Below are positions 9,204 to 18,153 of a stretch of 64,000 nt of DNA, piece by piece (position 1 is the first letter of the stretch; every line of letters starts with the position of its first letter). Source of the stretch: Aquitalea denitrificans. Lineage in GTDB: Bacteria > Pseudomonadota > Gammaproteobacteria > Burkholderiales > Chromobacteriaceae. Below the pieces are notes generated by a model. It worked only from the letters and a program-made list of their open reading frames with translations. It was not told the DNA's origin and did not search any database. A program made the position numbers and the translations under genes. Where the stretch lies: the NCBI RefSeq assembly GCF_009856625.1, contig NZ_CP047241.1, forward strand, positions 2,542,001 to 2,606,000. The letters run 5' to 3'.

Positions 9204-10130
9204 ATGGAGTTAAGGCAATTACGCTATTTTGTCAGCGTGGTGGCGCAAGGCAGCATGGGGCGCGCCGCGCTGGAACTGGGGGTGGGTACCTCGGCACTGA
9301 GCCAGCAGATCAGCCGGCTTGAGGGCGAACTGGCCACCCGGCTGTTGCAGCGTACCTCCAGCGGCGTGGTGCCCACCGATGCTGGCCTCGCGTTCTGGCG
9401 GCAGGCGCAACTGGCCATCCGCCATGCCGACGACGCCATGCGCGCCGCCCAGCTGGCCCGGCTGTCCGGCCATGTCAGCGTGGGCATGGCCCCCAGCACC
9501 ACCGGCGTGCTGGGCCTGCCCTTCATGGCAGCCATGCGCGAGCGTTACCCGGACATCCGCCTGCATCTGGTGGAAAACCTGTCCGGCAATCTGGCCACCA
9601 TGCTGGGCGCACGCCAGTTGGATCTGGCGGTGCTGTTCCAGGAAGAGCGCACCCGGCGCTGGAGCGTGCTGCCGCTGCTGGAGGAAAAGCTGTTCCTGAT
9701 CTGCCGCCGCGACCTGCCCGCAGCACCCACGCAGGACCACATCAGCCTGGCCGAGCTGGGCGATATTCCGCTGATCATGCCCAGTGGCCCGCATGGTTTG
9801 CGCGCCCTGCTCAACAACGCCAGCAACCAGGGCGCGCACGCGCTGAACATCTGCGCCGAAATCGACGGCCTGCCGCTGTTGATGGATGCGGTAAGGGCCG
9901 GTTACGGCGCCACCATCCAGCCCGGAGCCGCCATTGCCCGCCTGCCACCGGAGGAATTCCGCCTGATCGACATCCTCGACGACAGCGTCAGCCGCCCCAA
10001 TCTGCTGGTGAGCCTTTCCGATGACGAGCTGTCCCCGGCAGGGCTGGCCACCCGCGTGGTGCTGCAACAGGTGGCCAGCGAACTGGCCCGCAGCGGCCAG
10101 TGGCCGGGAGCCACTGTTTACAAACGCTAA
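9204..10130 (+). CDS. tcuR: LysR-type regulator TcuR
   Basis: A 308-residue LysR protein beginning MELRQLRYFVSVV, with helix-turn-helix residues about 15-40 (MGRAALELGVGTSALSQQIS). It is upstream of and co-directional with tcuABC (79-bp gap), the arrangement described for the tricarballylate genes of Salmonella, where TcuR activates tcuABC. Its sequence is clearly different from the LysR protein at 5751, so the two halves of the tricarboxylate island have separate regulators. Confidence 0.82.
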   Translation: MELRQLRYFVSVVAQGSMGRAALELGVGTSALSQQISRLEGELATRLLQRTSSGVVPTDAGLAFWRQAQLAIRHADDAMRAAQLARLSGHVSVGMAPSTTGVLGLPFMAAMRERYPDIRLHLVENLSGNLATMLGARQLDLAVLFQEERTRRWSVLPLLEEKLFLICRRDLPAAPTQDHISLAELGDIPLIMPSGPHGLRALLNNASNQGAHALNICAEIDGLPLLMDAVRAGYGATIQPGAAIARLPPEEFRLIDILDDSVSRPNLLVSLSDDELSPAGLATRVVLQQVASELARSGQWPGATVYKR

Positions 10131-10209
10131 ACACCTGTTGCCCGATCCGGTCTGGCGGCCGGCCTGAGGGCTTTTTACAGTCTCCGCTTGTCTCAGGGAG
10201 GCTGTACCC

Positions 10210-11610
10210 ATGTTTGATGTTCTGATCATCGGCGGCGGCAACGCCGCACTCTGCGCCGCACTGATGGCCCGCGAAGCCGGGGCCTCGGTGCTGCTGCTGG
10301 AGTCCGCCCCGCGCGCCTGGCGCGGCGGCAATTCACAGCACACCCGCAACCTGCGCTGCATGCACGATGCCCCGCAAGACGTGCTGGTAGATGCGTATCC
10401 GGAAGAAGAATACTGGCAGGACCTGCTGCGTGTCACCGGCGGCCAGACCGACGAGGCACTGGCCAGGCTGGTGATTCGCGCCAGCGGCAGCTGTCGCGAC
10501 TGGATGCGCCGTCACGGCGTGCACTTTCAGCCCTCGTTGTCCGGCGCTCTGCATACGGCGCGCACCAATGCCTTTTTCATGGGCGGCGGCAAGGCCCTGG
10601 TGAATGCCTATTACCGCAGCGCCGAACAACTGGGCGTGGTGATTCGCTACGACAGCGCGGTTGAACGGCTGGAATTGCAGGATGGCCGCTTTGTTGCTGC
10701 CCATCTGTCTGGTGGCGAGCGCATCACCGCGCGCAGCTGTGTGCTGGCTGCTGGCGGTTTCGAGTCCAACCGCGAATGGTTGCGCAGTGCCTGGGGCCAG
10801 AACGACCAGGGCGACTGGCCGGCGGACAACTTCCTCATCCGTGGCACCCGTTTCAATCAGGGCGTGCTGCTCAAGTTCATGCAGCAGGCCGGGGCCGACA
10901 TGGTGGGCGACCCGTCGCAATCGCACTGTGTGGCTATCGATGCCCGCGCGCCGCTTTACGATGGCGGCATCTGTACCCGGGTGGACTGCGTGTCGCTGGG
11001 CATCATGCTCAACCGCCATGCCGAGCGCTTTTACGACGAGGGCGAGGATTTCTGGCCCAAGCGCTATGCCATCTGGGGGCGGCTGGTGGCACAGCAGCCG
11101 GAGCAGATCGGCTACTCCATCATCGATTCCAAGGCCATTGGCCGCTTCATGCCGCCGGTATTCCCCGGCAACAAGGCCGACACCCTGCCGGAGCTGGCCC
11201 GCCAACTGGGGCTGGACGAGGCGCGCTTTGTCGACACCATCCAGCGCTACAACGCAGCCTGCCAGGCCGGGCAGTTCGACCACACCGTGCTGGACAACTG
11301 CCACACCGACGGCCTCACCCCACCCAAAAGCCACTGGGCCTTGCCGCTGGATACCCCGCCTTATTACGGCTACGCGCTGCGCCCTGGCATCACCTTTACC
11401 TATCTGGGCCTGAAAACCAATGCCGACGCCGCCGTGTACTTTGCCGGCCAGCCCAGCCCCAACCTGTTTGTGGCCGGCGAAATGATGGCCGGCAATGTGC
11501 TGGGCAAGGGCTATGTGGCCGGTATCGGCATGGCCATCGGTACTGCTTTTGGTCGCATTGCCGGCAGCCGTGCCGCGCAGGCGGCTCAGGCTGCTTCAAA
11601 AGGAATCTGA
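10210..11610 (+). CDS. tcuA: Tricarballylate dehydrogenase TcuA (FAD)
   Basis: A 466-residue flavoprotein of the FAD-binding 2 (fumarate reductase-like) family. The N-terminus carries the dinucleotide motif LIIGGGNAALCAALMARE and the family ending GKGYVAGIGMAIGTAFGRIA. TcuA oxidises tricarballylate to cis-aconitate with FAD as acceptor; the electrons pass to TcuB. A strong AGGGAGG ribosome site precedes the ATG, and tcuB begins one base after the stop codon. The length matches the Salmonella protein. Confidence 0.93.
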   Translation: MFDVLIIGGGNAALCAALMAREAGASVLLLESAPRAWRGGNSQHTRNLRCMHDAPQDVLVDAYPEEEYWQDLLRVTGGQTDEALARLVIRASGSCRDWMRRHGVHFQPSLSGALHTARTNAFFMGGGKALVNAYYRSAEQLGVVIRYDSAVERLELQDGRFVAAHLSGGERITARSCVLAAGGFESNREWLRSAWGQNDQGDWPADNFLIRGTRFNQGVLLKFMQQAGADMVGDPSQSHCVAIDARAPLYDGGICTRVDCVSLGIMLNRHAERFYDEGEDFWPKRYAIWGRLVAQQPEQIGYSIIDSKAIGRFMPPVFPGNKADTLPELARQLGLDEARFVDTIQRYNAACQAGQFDHTVLDNCHTDGLTPPKSHWALPLDTPPYYGYALRPGITFTYLGLKTNADAAVYFAGQPSPNLFVAGEMMAGNVLGKGYVAGIGMAIGTAFGRIAGSRAAQAAQAASKGI

Positions 11611-11611
11611 C

Positions 11612-12745
11612 ATGCAACAACTCACCCGCCTGATCGACGAGGCGCAACAACTGGCTGCCGGCCAGCCGGGCTCCCTGCTGGACAAGGCTGAGGCCGAAGT
11701 GGCGCGCGATTTGCAAATCTGCAATGCCTGCCGTTATTGCGAAGGCTTTTGTGCGGTGTTTCCCGCCATGACCCAGCGGCTGGAATTCGGCCAGGCCGAC
11801 ATCCATTACCTGGCCAACCTCTGCCACAACTGCGGCGCCTGTCTGCATGCCTGCCAGTACGCATCGCCACATGAATTTGCCGTCAACATTCCCAAAGCCA
11901 TGGCCCAGGTGCGGCAGCAAAGCTATACCCGCTTTGCCTGGCCGGGCGCGCTGGGGCGGCTGTATCACCACGCCGGGCTGACCGTTGCGCTGGCACTGGC
12001 CATCAGCCTTGCGCTGTTCCTGCTGCTGTTGCAGGCACTGGCCCCGACAGTGAACAGCGGCAATTTCTACGATTACTTCCCGCACCATCTGCTGGCCGGG
12101 CTGTTCGGCCCGGTATTCGGCTTTGCCGTGCTGGCGCTGGGCATGGGCGTGCGCCGCTTCTGGCGTGACATCAGCCCGCAAGCGCCGGATGTACCAGCGG
12201 TGCTGGATGCCGGTCATGCAGTGGCCACGCTGAAGTACCTGGATGGCGGCCACGGCCAGGGCTGCAATAACGCCGACGATGCCTACACCCTGTGGCGGCG
12301 GCGTTTTCACCACTTCACCTTCTACGGCTTCCTGTCCTGCTTTGCCGCCACCATCGTGGCCACCGGCTACCACTATCTGCTGGGTCTGCCAGCCCCCTAT
12401 GCACTGAACAGCCTGCCGGTGCTGCTGGGCATTGCGGGTGGTATCGGCCTGCTGATTGGCCCTGCCGGCCTGCTGTGGCTGAACCTGCAACGCGACCCGC
12501 AGCATGGCGACGTACAGCAAGGCCCGATGGACCGCGGCTTCATTGCCCTGCTGCTGCTCACCAGCGCCAGCGGCCTGCTGTTGCCGTTTGCTCGCCACAG
12601 CCATGTGCTGGGCAGCCTGCTGGCCGTGCATCTGGGCGTGGTGATGGCGCTGTTCCTCACCCTGCCCTATGGCAAGTTCGCCCACGGCATTTTCCGCAGC
12701 ACGGCCTTGCTCAAGTGGGCCATCGAAAAGCGTCAACGCCGCTGA
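11612..12745 (+). CDS. tcuB: TcuB, Fe-S/heme membrane protein that reoxidises TcuA
   Basis: A 377-residue protein. The start at 11612 sits one base after the tcuA stop with AAAAGGA upstream; a longer frame from 11495 would overlap tcuA. Two CxxCxxCxxxC motifs (Cys37-47 and Cys71-81) bind two iron-sulfur clusters. They are followed by about six membrane helices with several His residues suited to heme (for example HHFTFYGF and TGYHYLLG). TcuB takes electrons from reduced TcuA and passes them to the quinone pool. The gene order tcuA-tcuB-tcuC is standard. Confidence 0.93.
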   Translation: MQQLTRLIDEAQQLAAGQPGSLLDKAEAEVARDLQICNACRYCEGFCAVFPAMTQRLEFGQADIHYLANLCHNCGACLHACQYASPHEFAVNIPKAMAQVRQQSYTRFAWPGALGRLYHHAGLTVALALAISLALFLLLLQALAPTVNSGNFYDYFPHHLLAGLFGPVFGFAVLALGMGVRRFWRDISPQAPDVPAVLDAGHAVATLKYLDGGHGQGCNNADDAYTLWRRRFHHFTFYGFLSCFAATIVATGYHYLLGLPAPYALNSLPVLLGIAGGIGLLIGPAGLLWLNLQRDPQHGDVQQGPMDRGFIALLLLTSASGLLLPFARHSHVLGSLLAVHLGVVMALFLTLPYGKFAHGIFRSTALLKWAIEKRQRR

Positions 12746-12805
12746 CCGTCCGTCAGTAAAACATCCAGAAAAGCAATAAATACAACGCAACAAAGGAGAG
12801 TACTC

Positions 12806-14098
12806 ATGCAACAAACGCCTACAAGCCAGCACCCTGCCCAGTCCCGACTGGGTGCGGTACTGCGCGTGACCAGTGGCAATTTTCTCGAACAGTTCGATTT
12901 CTTTCTGTTCGGATTTTATGCCAGCTATATCAGCAAGGCATTTTTCCCCACCAGCAGCGAGTTTGCCTCGCTGATGCTGACCTTTGCCGTCTTCGGTGCC
13001 GGTTTCCTGATGCGCCCGCTGGGTGCCATCGTGCTGGGCAGTTATGTGGACCGCATCGGCCGCCGTCAGGGGCTGATCGTGACGCTGGGCATCATGGCCT
13101 GTGGCACGGTGCTGATTGCCTTTGTGCCGGATTACAGCCAGATCGGGCTGGCCGCGCCCTTGCTGGTGCTGCTGGGCCGCTTGCTGCAGGGCTTTTCCGC
13201 CGGGGTGGAACTGGGTGGGGTGTCGGTGTATCTGGCCGAAATTGCCACGCCGGGTCACAAGGGCTTTTACACCAGCTGGCAGTCGGCCAGCCAGCAGGTG
13301 GCCATCGTGGTGGCGGCTGCCATCGGCTATGGCATCCAGCTGTGGCTGAGCCCGGAGCAGATTGCCGCCTGGGGCTGGCGCGTGCCGTTTTTCATCGGCT
13401 GCCTGATCATTCCGCTGATTTTCCTGCTGCGCGGTTCCTTGCAGGAAACCGATGCCTTCCTGGCGCGCAAGCACCGCCCCAGCCTGCGTGAAATCTTTGG
13501 CACCATCGGCCTGCACTGGCGCACCATCGTGGCCGGCATGTTTCTGGTTTCGCTCACCACCACACTGTTTTACTTCATCACCGTCTACACCCCGACTTTT
13601 GGCAAAAGCGTGCTGCATCTGAGCGCGCAGGACAGCCTGGTTGTCACCCTGTGCGTGGGCCTGTCCAATTTCTGCTGGCTGCCCGTTGGCGGGGCGCTGT
13701 CCGACCGCATTGGCCGCAAACCGTTGCTGCTGGGCATTTCGCTGCTGGCCTTGCTGACCGCCTACCCGGCCATGGCCTGGCTGGCAGCTGCGCCCAGTTT
13801 TATCCGGCTGCTGACGGTGTTGCTGTGGTTCTCCTTCTTCTTTGGCATGTATAACGGTGCGATGGTGGCGGCGCTGACCGAGGTGATGCCGGTATATGTG
13901 CGCACCGTGGGCTTTTCGCTGGCCTTCAGCCTGGCCACCGCCATTTTTGGTGGCCTGACCCCGGCAGTATCCACCGCGCTGGTGGAAATGACGCATAGCA
14001 AGAGCTCGCCTGCCTGGTGGCTGTTGTTTGCCGCCGCTTCTGCCTTGATTGCCAGCCAAGTCTTGTTCAAATCGAAGCAATCTCAAACCGACAAATAA
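12806..14098 (+). CDS. tcuC: Tricarballylate/proton symporter TcuC
   Basis: A 430-residue MHS-family major facilitator transporter, last gene of the tcu operon. AAAGGAGAG stands before its ATG. Helix 1 has GNFLEQFDFFLFGFYA, and the helix 2-3 loop has DRIGRRQG. TcuC imports tricarballylate. It is nearly superimposable on the symporter at 7570-8868, differing mainly in the N-terminus and in scattered helix positions. No clear intrinsic terminator was seen in the 185 bp that separate it from the convergent AraC-type gene. Confidence 0.92.
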   Translation: MQQTPTSQHPAQSRLGAVLRVTSGNFLEQFDFFLFGFYASYISKAFFPTSSEFASLMLTFAVFGAGFLMRPLGAIVLGSYVDRIGRRQGLIVTLGIMACGTVLIAFVPDYSQIGLAAPLLVLLGRLLQGFSAGVELGGVSVYLAEIATPGHKGFYTSWQSASQQVAIVVAAAIGYGIQLWLSPEQIAAWGWRVPFFIGCLIIPLIFLLRGSLQETDAFLARKHRPSLREIFGTIGLHWRTIVAGMFLVSLTTTLFYFITVYTPTFGKSVLHLSAQDSLVVTLCVGLSNFCWLPVGGALSDRIGRKPLLLGISLLALLTAYPAMAWLAAAPSFIRLLTVLLWFSFFFGMYNGAMVAALTEVMPVYVRTVGFSLAFSLATAIFGGLTPAVSTALVEMTHSKSSPAWWLLFAAASALIASQVLFKSKQSQTDK

Positions 14099-14283
14099 GC
14101 CAACAACGCATTCATTGGATTTCAATCATTCCAATGACTTCAGATTGCGCCATGCAGCCAAGCCGTCCCGGACAACGGTCTGCGACAGCTTGGTTTTACT
14201 GCGATTTTCCATCAGACGATAACAGTCCATCCAGCCGCAAAAATTGCAATCACACCCCGGCATGCAACACCAGAGATGTGATT

Positions 14284-15288
14284 TCATGACTGTTGGCTGT
14301 GCATCCTGCGGCGGTAATCCACCGGGGTCAGGCCCATGGCCTGTATGAAGGCACGCCGGAAGGCGGTTTCATCACCATAACCACACTGGCCTGCCACCTG
14401 CTTGATGCTGATGCCCGGCGTAGCCAGCAACACGCAGGCTGTTTCGATACGCACGCGGGTGATGAAGGCTTTGGGTGACTCACCGGTCAGTTGCTTCAGG
14501 CGGCGGTGCAAGGTGCGCTCGCTCAGGTGCAAGGCCTGGGCCAGCGCCTCCGCCGTCATTCCGGGGTGGGCATGGCGGATGATTTGCTCTGCCTGCAACA
14601 GCAGCGGGTTGGCCGTGTTGACGAAGCCACGCGGGGCATACAGCAATTGCGGCAGGGGCAGGCTGTCGGCCACCGAAATGTCCGCCGCCAGCCTGGCCAG
14701 CTCCGGGCCGGCCAGACGGCGGATGACATGCAGCGCCAGGTCCACCCAGGACAGCGGCCCTCCGGTGGTAATGATGCCGTCTTGCTCCTCCAGGGCGCTG
14801 CCCCATACATGGCAGGCAGCCGGAAAGCGCTGCTTGAACACATGGTGTAACCACCAGGTGGTGGTGCAACGGCGTCGGTCGAGCAAACCGGCTTCGCCCA
14901 GCACAAAGGTACCGGCACAGGCGCCGCCAATCAGCACGCCAGTCTGATGGCGGAATGACAGCCAGCGGGCAGCCTGTGTGTGTGCCGCGCTATGCGGCGG
15001 CTGGCCGTCAGGCCCCAGTGCCATGCCGGCAATCAGGATGGCATCGTAGGCTGTTTCTGCATCAAACGCGCCATCCACCGGAATCCACCGCCCTTGCGGG
15101 TCGCGCAGCGGCTGGCCATCGGCACTGACAATCCGGGTATGAAACAGCGGGCCGGGACTGCCTGCCAGGGCTGTCACCACTCCCGGTGGCGGATTGCGGC
15201 TGGCCTGATTGCAGATCCAGAACATGTCCGCCAGGCCGCTGATGGCGGATAACAAACTGCCTTCCAGTGCCACGATGGCGATCTGCAT
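14284..15288 (-). CDS. GlxA-type AraC regulator with DJ-1/PfpI domain
   Basis: A 334-residue protein. The N-terminal half (about 1-190) is a DJ-1/PfpI-like domain with the family cysteine in GGACAGTFVLGEAGLL. The C-terminal part (about 220-330) holds two AraC helix-turn-helix motifs ending in the signature GYGDETAFRRAFIQAMGLTP. The class includes GlxA-type regulators, often of nitrogen or carbon compound catabolism. It is divergent from the hydrolase gene at 15403, which is the likely target. TTCGCC repeats in the shared region may be its sites. Confidence 0.85.
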   Translation of the reverse strand: MQIAIVALEGSLLSAISGLADMFWICNQASRNPPPGVVTALAGSPGPLFHTRIVSADGQPLRDPQGRWIPVDGAFDAETAYDAILIAGMALGPDGQPPHSAAHTQAARWLSFRHQTGVLIGGACAGTFVLGEAGLLDRRRCTTTWWLHHVFKQRFPAACHVWGSALEEQDGIITTGGPLSWVDLALHVIRRLAGPELARLAADISVADSLPLPQLLYAPRGFVNTANPLLLQAEQIIRHAHPGMTAEALAQALHLSERTLHRRLKQLTGESPKAFITRVRIETACVLLATPGISIKQVAGQCGYGDETAFRRAFIQAMGLTPVDYRRRMHSQQS

Positions 15289-15308
15289 GATCTTCCCCTT
15301 ACCTGTTT

Positions 15309-15391
15309 GGCGAATTTTGCATGAACAATGTCTGATTCGCCATCTTATTTGCCTGTATCCACCCGGCTACACTGCATGACATTGATTCGCC
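15309..15391. promoter_or_regulatory. Repeated TTCGCC motifs between the GlxA-type gene and the hydrolase
   Basis: GGCGAA at 15309-15314 is followed by TGATTCGCC at 15333-15341 and again at 15383-15391, exactly 50 bp apart. The identical 9-mers in a short divergent region suggest operator half-sites for the adjacent AraC-type regulator. Confidence 0.35.
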
Positions 15392-15402
15392 GGATGAAAG
15401 AA

Positions 15403-16224
15403 ATGTCACAAGCAAATGATTCAACAAGATTTTCAAGCCAGAATGCCAGCGCACGGCAAGCCCGCAACTGGAAGCAGAAACTGCTGGCCCTCGCCGGTGT
15501 GGTGCTGACGCTGGCCAGCACGCCGGGCCAGGCCGCGCCTGCCATTCGCAATATCGTGCTGGTACATGGCGCATTTGCTGATGGCTCCAGTTGGGCTCCA
15601 GTCATCAGCCGGCTGCAGCGGCTGGGCTATCACGTTACGGCGGTGCAAAACCCGCTGACTTCATTGGCGGACGATGTTGCCGCCACCGAACAGGTACTGC
15701 AGCGCCAGACGGGAGATGTGCTGCTGGTTGGCCACTCCTGGGCCGGAGCCGTCATCACCCAGGCGGGCAATGCTGCCAATGTGAAAGGCCTGGTCTACCT
15801 GTCCGCGCTGGTGCCGGATAACGATGAATCGGTCAGTGATTTGCTGACCCGCCTGAAGGCCCCGATGGCAGGGCTGGCTGCCGACGCGCACGGCATGCTC
15901 TGGCTGGACCGGCCGGCCCGGTTCCGCCAGGTGATGGCTGCAGATGTGCCACTCAAACAGGCGCGGCTGTTGGCCGCCGTACAGCAGCCCATTGCCAGCG
16001 CCAGTTTTGGCGGCAAGGTGGAACATGCGGCCTGGCACGACAAGCCCAGCTGGTATGTGCACACCACGCAAGACCAGGCCTTGCCGCCCGCGGTACAGCT
16101 ACGCATGGCCGGGCAAATCGGTGCCACCGTGTGGTCGGTGCCATCCAGCCATCTTTCGATGATTTCCCACCCGGCCACCATCGCCAGCCAGCTGGACCGG
16201 GCAGCCCAGGCTGCCAGTCGTTAA
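15403..16224 (+). CDS. Exported alpha/beta hydrolase
   Basis: About 273 residues of the alpha/beta fold (MES/RsbQ-like esterase group). Motifs: the oxyanion segment VLVHGAFADGSSW, the nucleophile elbow GHSWAG and a late catalytic His in PSSHLSMISHP. The N-terminus has a basic patch and a hydrophobic stretch ending in PGQA|AP, so the protein is predicted to be exported. The start is uncertain: in-frame ATGs lie at 15328, 15376, 15394 and 15403. I chose 15403, the ATG closest to the signal peptide, behind a weak GAAAG. Substrate unknown. Confidence 0.75.
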   Translation: MSQANDSTRFSSQNASARQARNWKQKLLALAGVVLTLASTPGQAAPAIRNIVLVHGAFADGSSWAPVISRLQRLGYHVTAVQNPLTSLADDVAATEQVLQRQTGDVLLVGHSWAGAVITQAGNAANVKGLVYLSALVPDNDESVSDLLTRLKAPMAGLAADAHGMLWLDRPARFRQVMAADVPLKQARLLAAVQQPIASASFGGKVEHAAWHDKPSWYVHTTQDQALPPAVQLRMAGQIGATVWSVPSSHLSMISHPATIASQLDRAAQAASR

Positions 16225-16314
16225 CACCTCACCCAGCTAGATATCCGTATCAACATGCTGCATATCGCGGCAAGTCACATCCCCTGCAGTCCCCTTCAAT
16301 ACCGGAGAACAAAC

Positions 16315-16626
16315 ATGCTATTTGCCATTACCCTCAACTATCTGCGCCCGGAGCAGGAAGTCCAGGCACAACTGGAAGGCCACAAGATATGGTTGGCCGA
16401 CAATATCCGCCAAGGTCGCATCCTGTTTGCCGGCCCGCTGCTGGGTGGCACGGGCGGATTCATCCTGGCATACGGCGAGCAGGAGGCGGAAATACAGCAG
16501 ATGATTGCAGCCGACCCCTTTGCCATCCACCAACTGGCCGGCTTCAGCACGCAGGCCATTGCACCGGCCATTCGCGCCGGGCAATTCCCCCAGATATGGG
16601 CAAGTGAAGCCAAGACAGTGGCTTGA
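16315..16626 (+). CDS. YciI-like small protein
   Basis: A 103-residue member of the YciI/DGPF dimeric alpha-beta barrel family (FAGPLLGGTGGFILAYGE and ADPFAIHQLAGF are characteristic). The start at 16315 follows GGAG at 16303-16306. Family members bind small hydrophobic compounds or act as minor enzymes; no reaction can be assigned. It lies 90 bp after the hydrolase gene and could be co-transcribed with it. Confidence 0.82.
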   Translation: MLFAITLNYLRPEQEVQAQLEGHKIWLADNIRQGRILFAGPLLGGTGGFILAYGEQEAEIQQMIAADPFAIHQLAGFSTQAIAPAIRAGQFPQIWASEAKTVA

Positions 16627-16680
16627 AGTAGATGCGTGGCATTTATGTATGGCTGGCTCTTAGCTAATGATAAAAAGTCC

Positions 16681-16729
16681 TTGATTTATGTTTCCATGGA
16701 AACTATATTCCAATAGTTTCCATGGAAAC
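16681..16729 (+). promoter_or_regulatory. Promoter with two identical 14-bp palindromes in front of the MarR gene
   Basis: The perfect palindrome GTTTCCATGGAAAC occurs twice, at 16690-16703 and 16716-16729, with centres 26 bp apart. A sigma-70 promoter fits exactly between them: TTGATT (16681-16686), a 17-bp spacer covered by the first palindrome, and TATATT (16704-16709) just before the second. A dimer on either palindrome would block polymerase, so this is very probably the MarR autorepression operator. Confidence 0.85.
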
Positions 16730-16735
16730 CAAATC

Positions 16736-17203
16736 ATGAAAAAACCTGACACCCCAAAAGTTAGCGAACTCGAATCTCACCTTGGCTTCTGGTTACGTTT
16801 TGTGTCGAACCAAGTCTCTAGCCGTTTCGAAAATCTGTTAGCAAAGCACGAAATTTCAGTGGCAGAGTGGGTGGCGATGCGTTCCCTATATGGCCGCGCA
16901 GATAGCACCCATGCAGACCTGATTAGTGCTCTTGGCATGACCAAGGGAGCAGCCTCGAAGGTGATTTCGAAGCTCGAAGCCAAGGGATTGGCCGAGCGAC
17001 AACTTTCCAAAGATAGCCAGCGCGCGCAGGTGCTATGTCTGACTGAGTCCGGACTAGCCATGGTCCCGAAGTTGGCAGTTATCGCAGACGAAAACGATGC
17101 CCATTTCTTCAGCCATATGAGCGATACCCAGCGCCAATCCCTAGCAACACTGATGAGAGAACTGGTTGAGCATCACCAGTTGACACAACTCCCCACCCGA
17201 TAG
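16736..17203 (+). CDS. MarR family regulator
   Basis: A 155-residue winged-helix protein with the MarR recognition region (HADLISALGMTKGAASKVIS), the wing segment (RAQVLCLTESG) and flanking helices for dimerisation. The start at 16736 is 6 bp after the second operator palindrome. A longer frame from 16688 would run through the operator and is unlikely. It is followed 24 bp later by the DUF1398 gene, so it probably represses both. The inducer is unknown. Confidence 0.9.
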   Translation: MKKPDTPKVSELESHLGFWLRFVSNQVSSRFENLLAKHEISVAEWVAMRSLYGRADSTHADLISALGMTKGAASKVISKLEAKGLAERQLSKDSQRAQVLCLTESGLAMVPKLAVIADENDAHFFSHMSDTQRQSLATLMRELVEHHQLTQLPTR

Positions 17204-17227
17204 CCTCAAACCAAGTAGGAAAGCAAA

Positions 17228-17623
17228 ATGGAACACGCAATCGAATCTCTCATCAAAGAAACATTGAATGCATCAAACGAAGGGCGTATTCACTTTGGCC
17301 AAGTTGTCGGAAATCTGGTCAGCGCAGGTGTTGAATCCTACGTGGTTGACTACCGAACAGGCCGGGTAACCTACTACATGCCATGTGGCGAAACGCTCAC
17401 GCTTGAGCAGGCTCCTGCCAATAACCAAATCGCAGTTGAATTTTCAGGCCCGGCAATCAAAGAGGCAATTCTCGGTGCACAGCGTGGTGACCTTATGTAC
17501 CCACAATTCAAACAACTATCGCAGGCCGCCGGGTGTATCAGCTATACCGTCTGGATTACTGGCCGGCACGTTAGCTATTACGGGCGCAAAGGTGAGACAC
17601 ATGTCGAGTATTTCCCCGACTGA
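17228..17623 (+). CDS. DUF1398 (YbcV-like) protein
   Basis: A 131-residue soluble protein matching the DUF1398/YbcV family (pattern GRIHFGQVVGNLVSAGVESY, later YTVWITGRHVSYYGRKGE). TAGGAAAG precedes the ATG. The family has no established function. Being the second gene after the MarR regulator, it is likely part of that regulon. Confidence 0.82.
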   Translation: MEHAIESLIKETLNASNEGRIHFGQVVGNLVSAGVESYVVDYRTGRVTYYMPCGETLTLEQAPANNQIAVEFSGPAIKEAILGAQRGDLMYPQFKQLSQAAGCISYTVWITGRHVSYYGRKGETHVEYFPD

Positions 17624-17624
17624 T

Positions 17625-18090
17625 TTAAGCGCATTTCAGATTTCTGCCATGCCTAAAATCGTTCTTCCTTGACGCTGTGCTGCCAACACTTTTTCCCGGA
17701 TCGGGAATGGTGTTAATGAAACTGAGCATGCAATGTTCGAGTATTGTGAACTGTCTCCTGACTACACATTGCCCGCCCTCAGGGTTGCGGCGTGAGCCAA
17801 GGTATTGCACGCCTTCTGTGGTCAGCGTCATCGGCCAGCCCTTATCCTGCCACTTGCGAGCACAGTGTCTGAACTGCTTCGAAGTAAGCCACAAGGTCGG
17901 TTTGCTTTAGCAATCCGATAGGTTTGTCGCCCACGATATCAACCAGCAGCGACATGACGGCAGTAACCTTGCCCAGCATCGTGACTTTATCCGGCTTCTG
18001 GTAGCTCTGTGGCAGCTCTGACAACATCGGCGTATCCAGCGTATGCAAGTCGGCAGGAATGGGAGACATATTACAATACAAAAACAACAC
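17625..18090 (-). pseudogene. Decayed phage-type integrase
   Basis: Two pieces in different frames resemble tyrosine integrases of the kind found at genomic-island ends. The piece at 18090-17842 has the N-terminal core-binding pattern LLVDIVGDKPIGLLKQTDLV. The piece at about 17894-17700 has WPMTLTTEGVQYLGSRRNPE, which resembles the linker before the catalytic domain. The middle and the entire catalytic half with the R-H-R-Y residues are missing, and a frameshift separates the pieces. It marks an old insertion event beside the H-NS-like gene. Confidence 0.6.
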
Positions 18091-18153
18091 GTATAATCCC
18101 GATCAAAGCGCATACTGCATAGCGCAATTCCTTTACCACACCTGGATACCCAT

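Noticed and set aside
11396..14125. A 909-codon open frame antisense to tcuB and tcuC
   Set aside because: It mirrors two well-recognised genes. GC-rich codon use leaves the opposite strand open; its translation is Gln/His/Gly-rich low-complexity and matches nothing.
16255..16314. 20-residue N-terminal extension of the YciI-like protein
   Set aside because: The ATG at 16315 has a proper GGAG site and matches the family's usual N-terminus.
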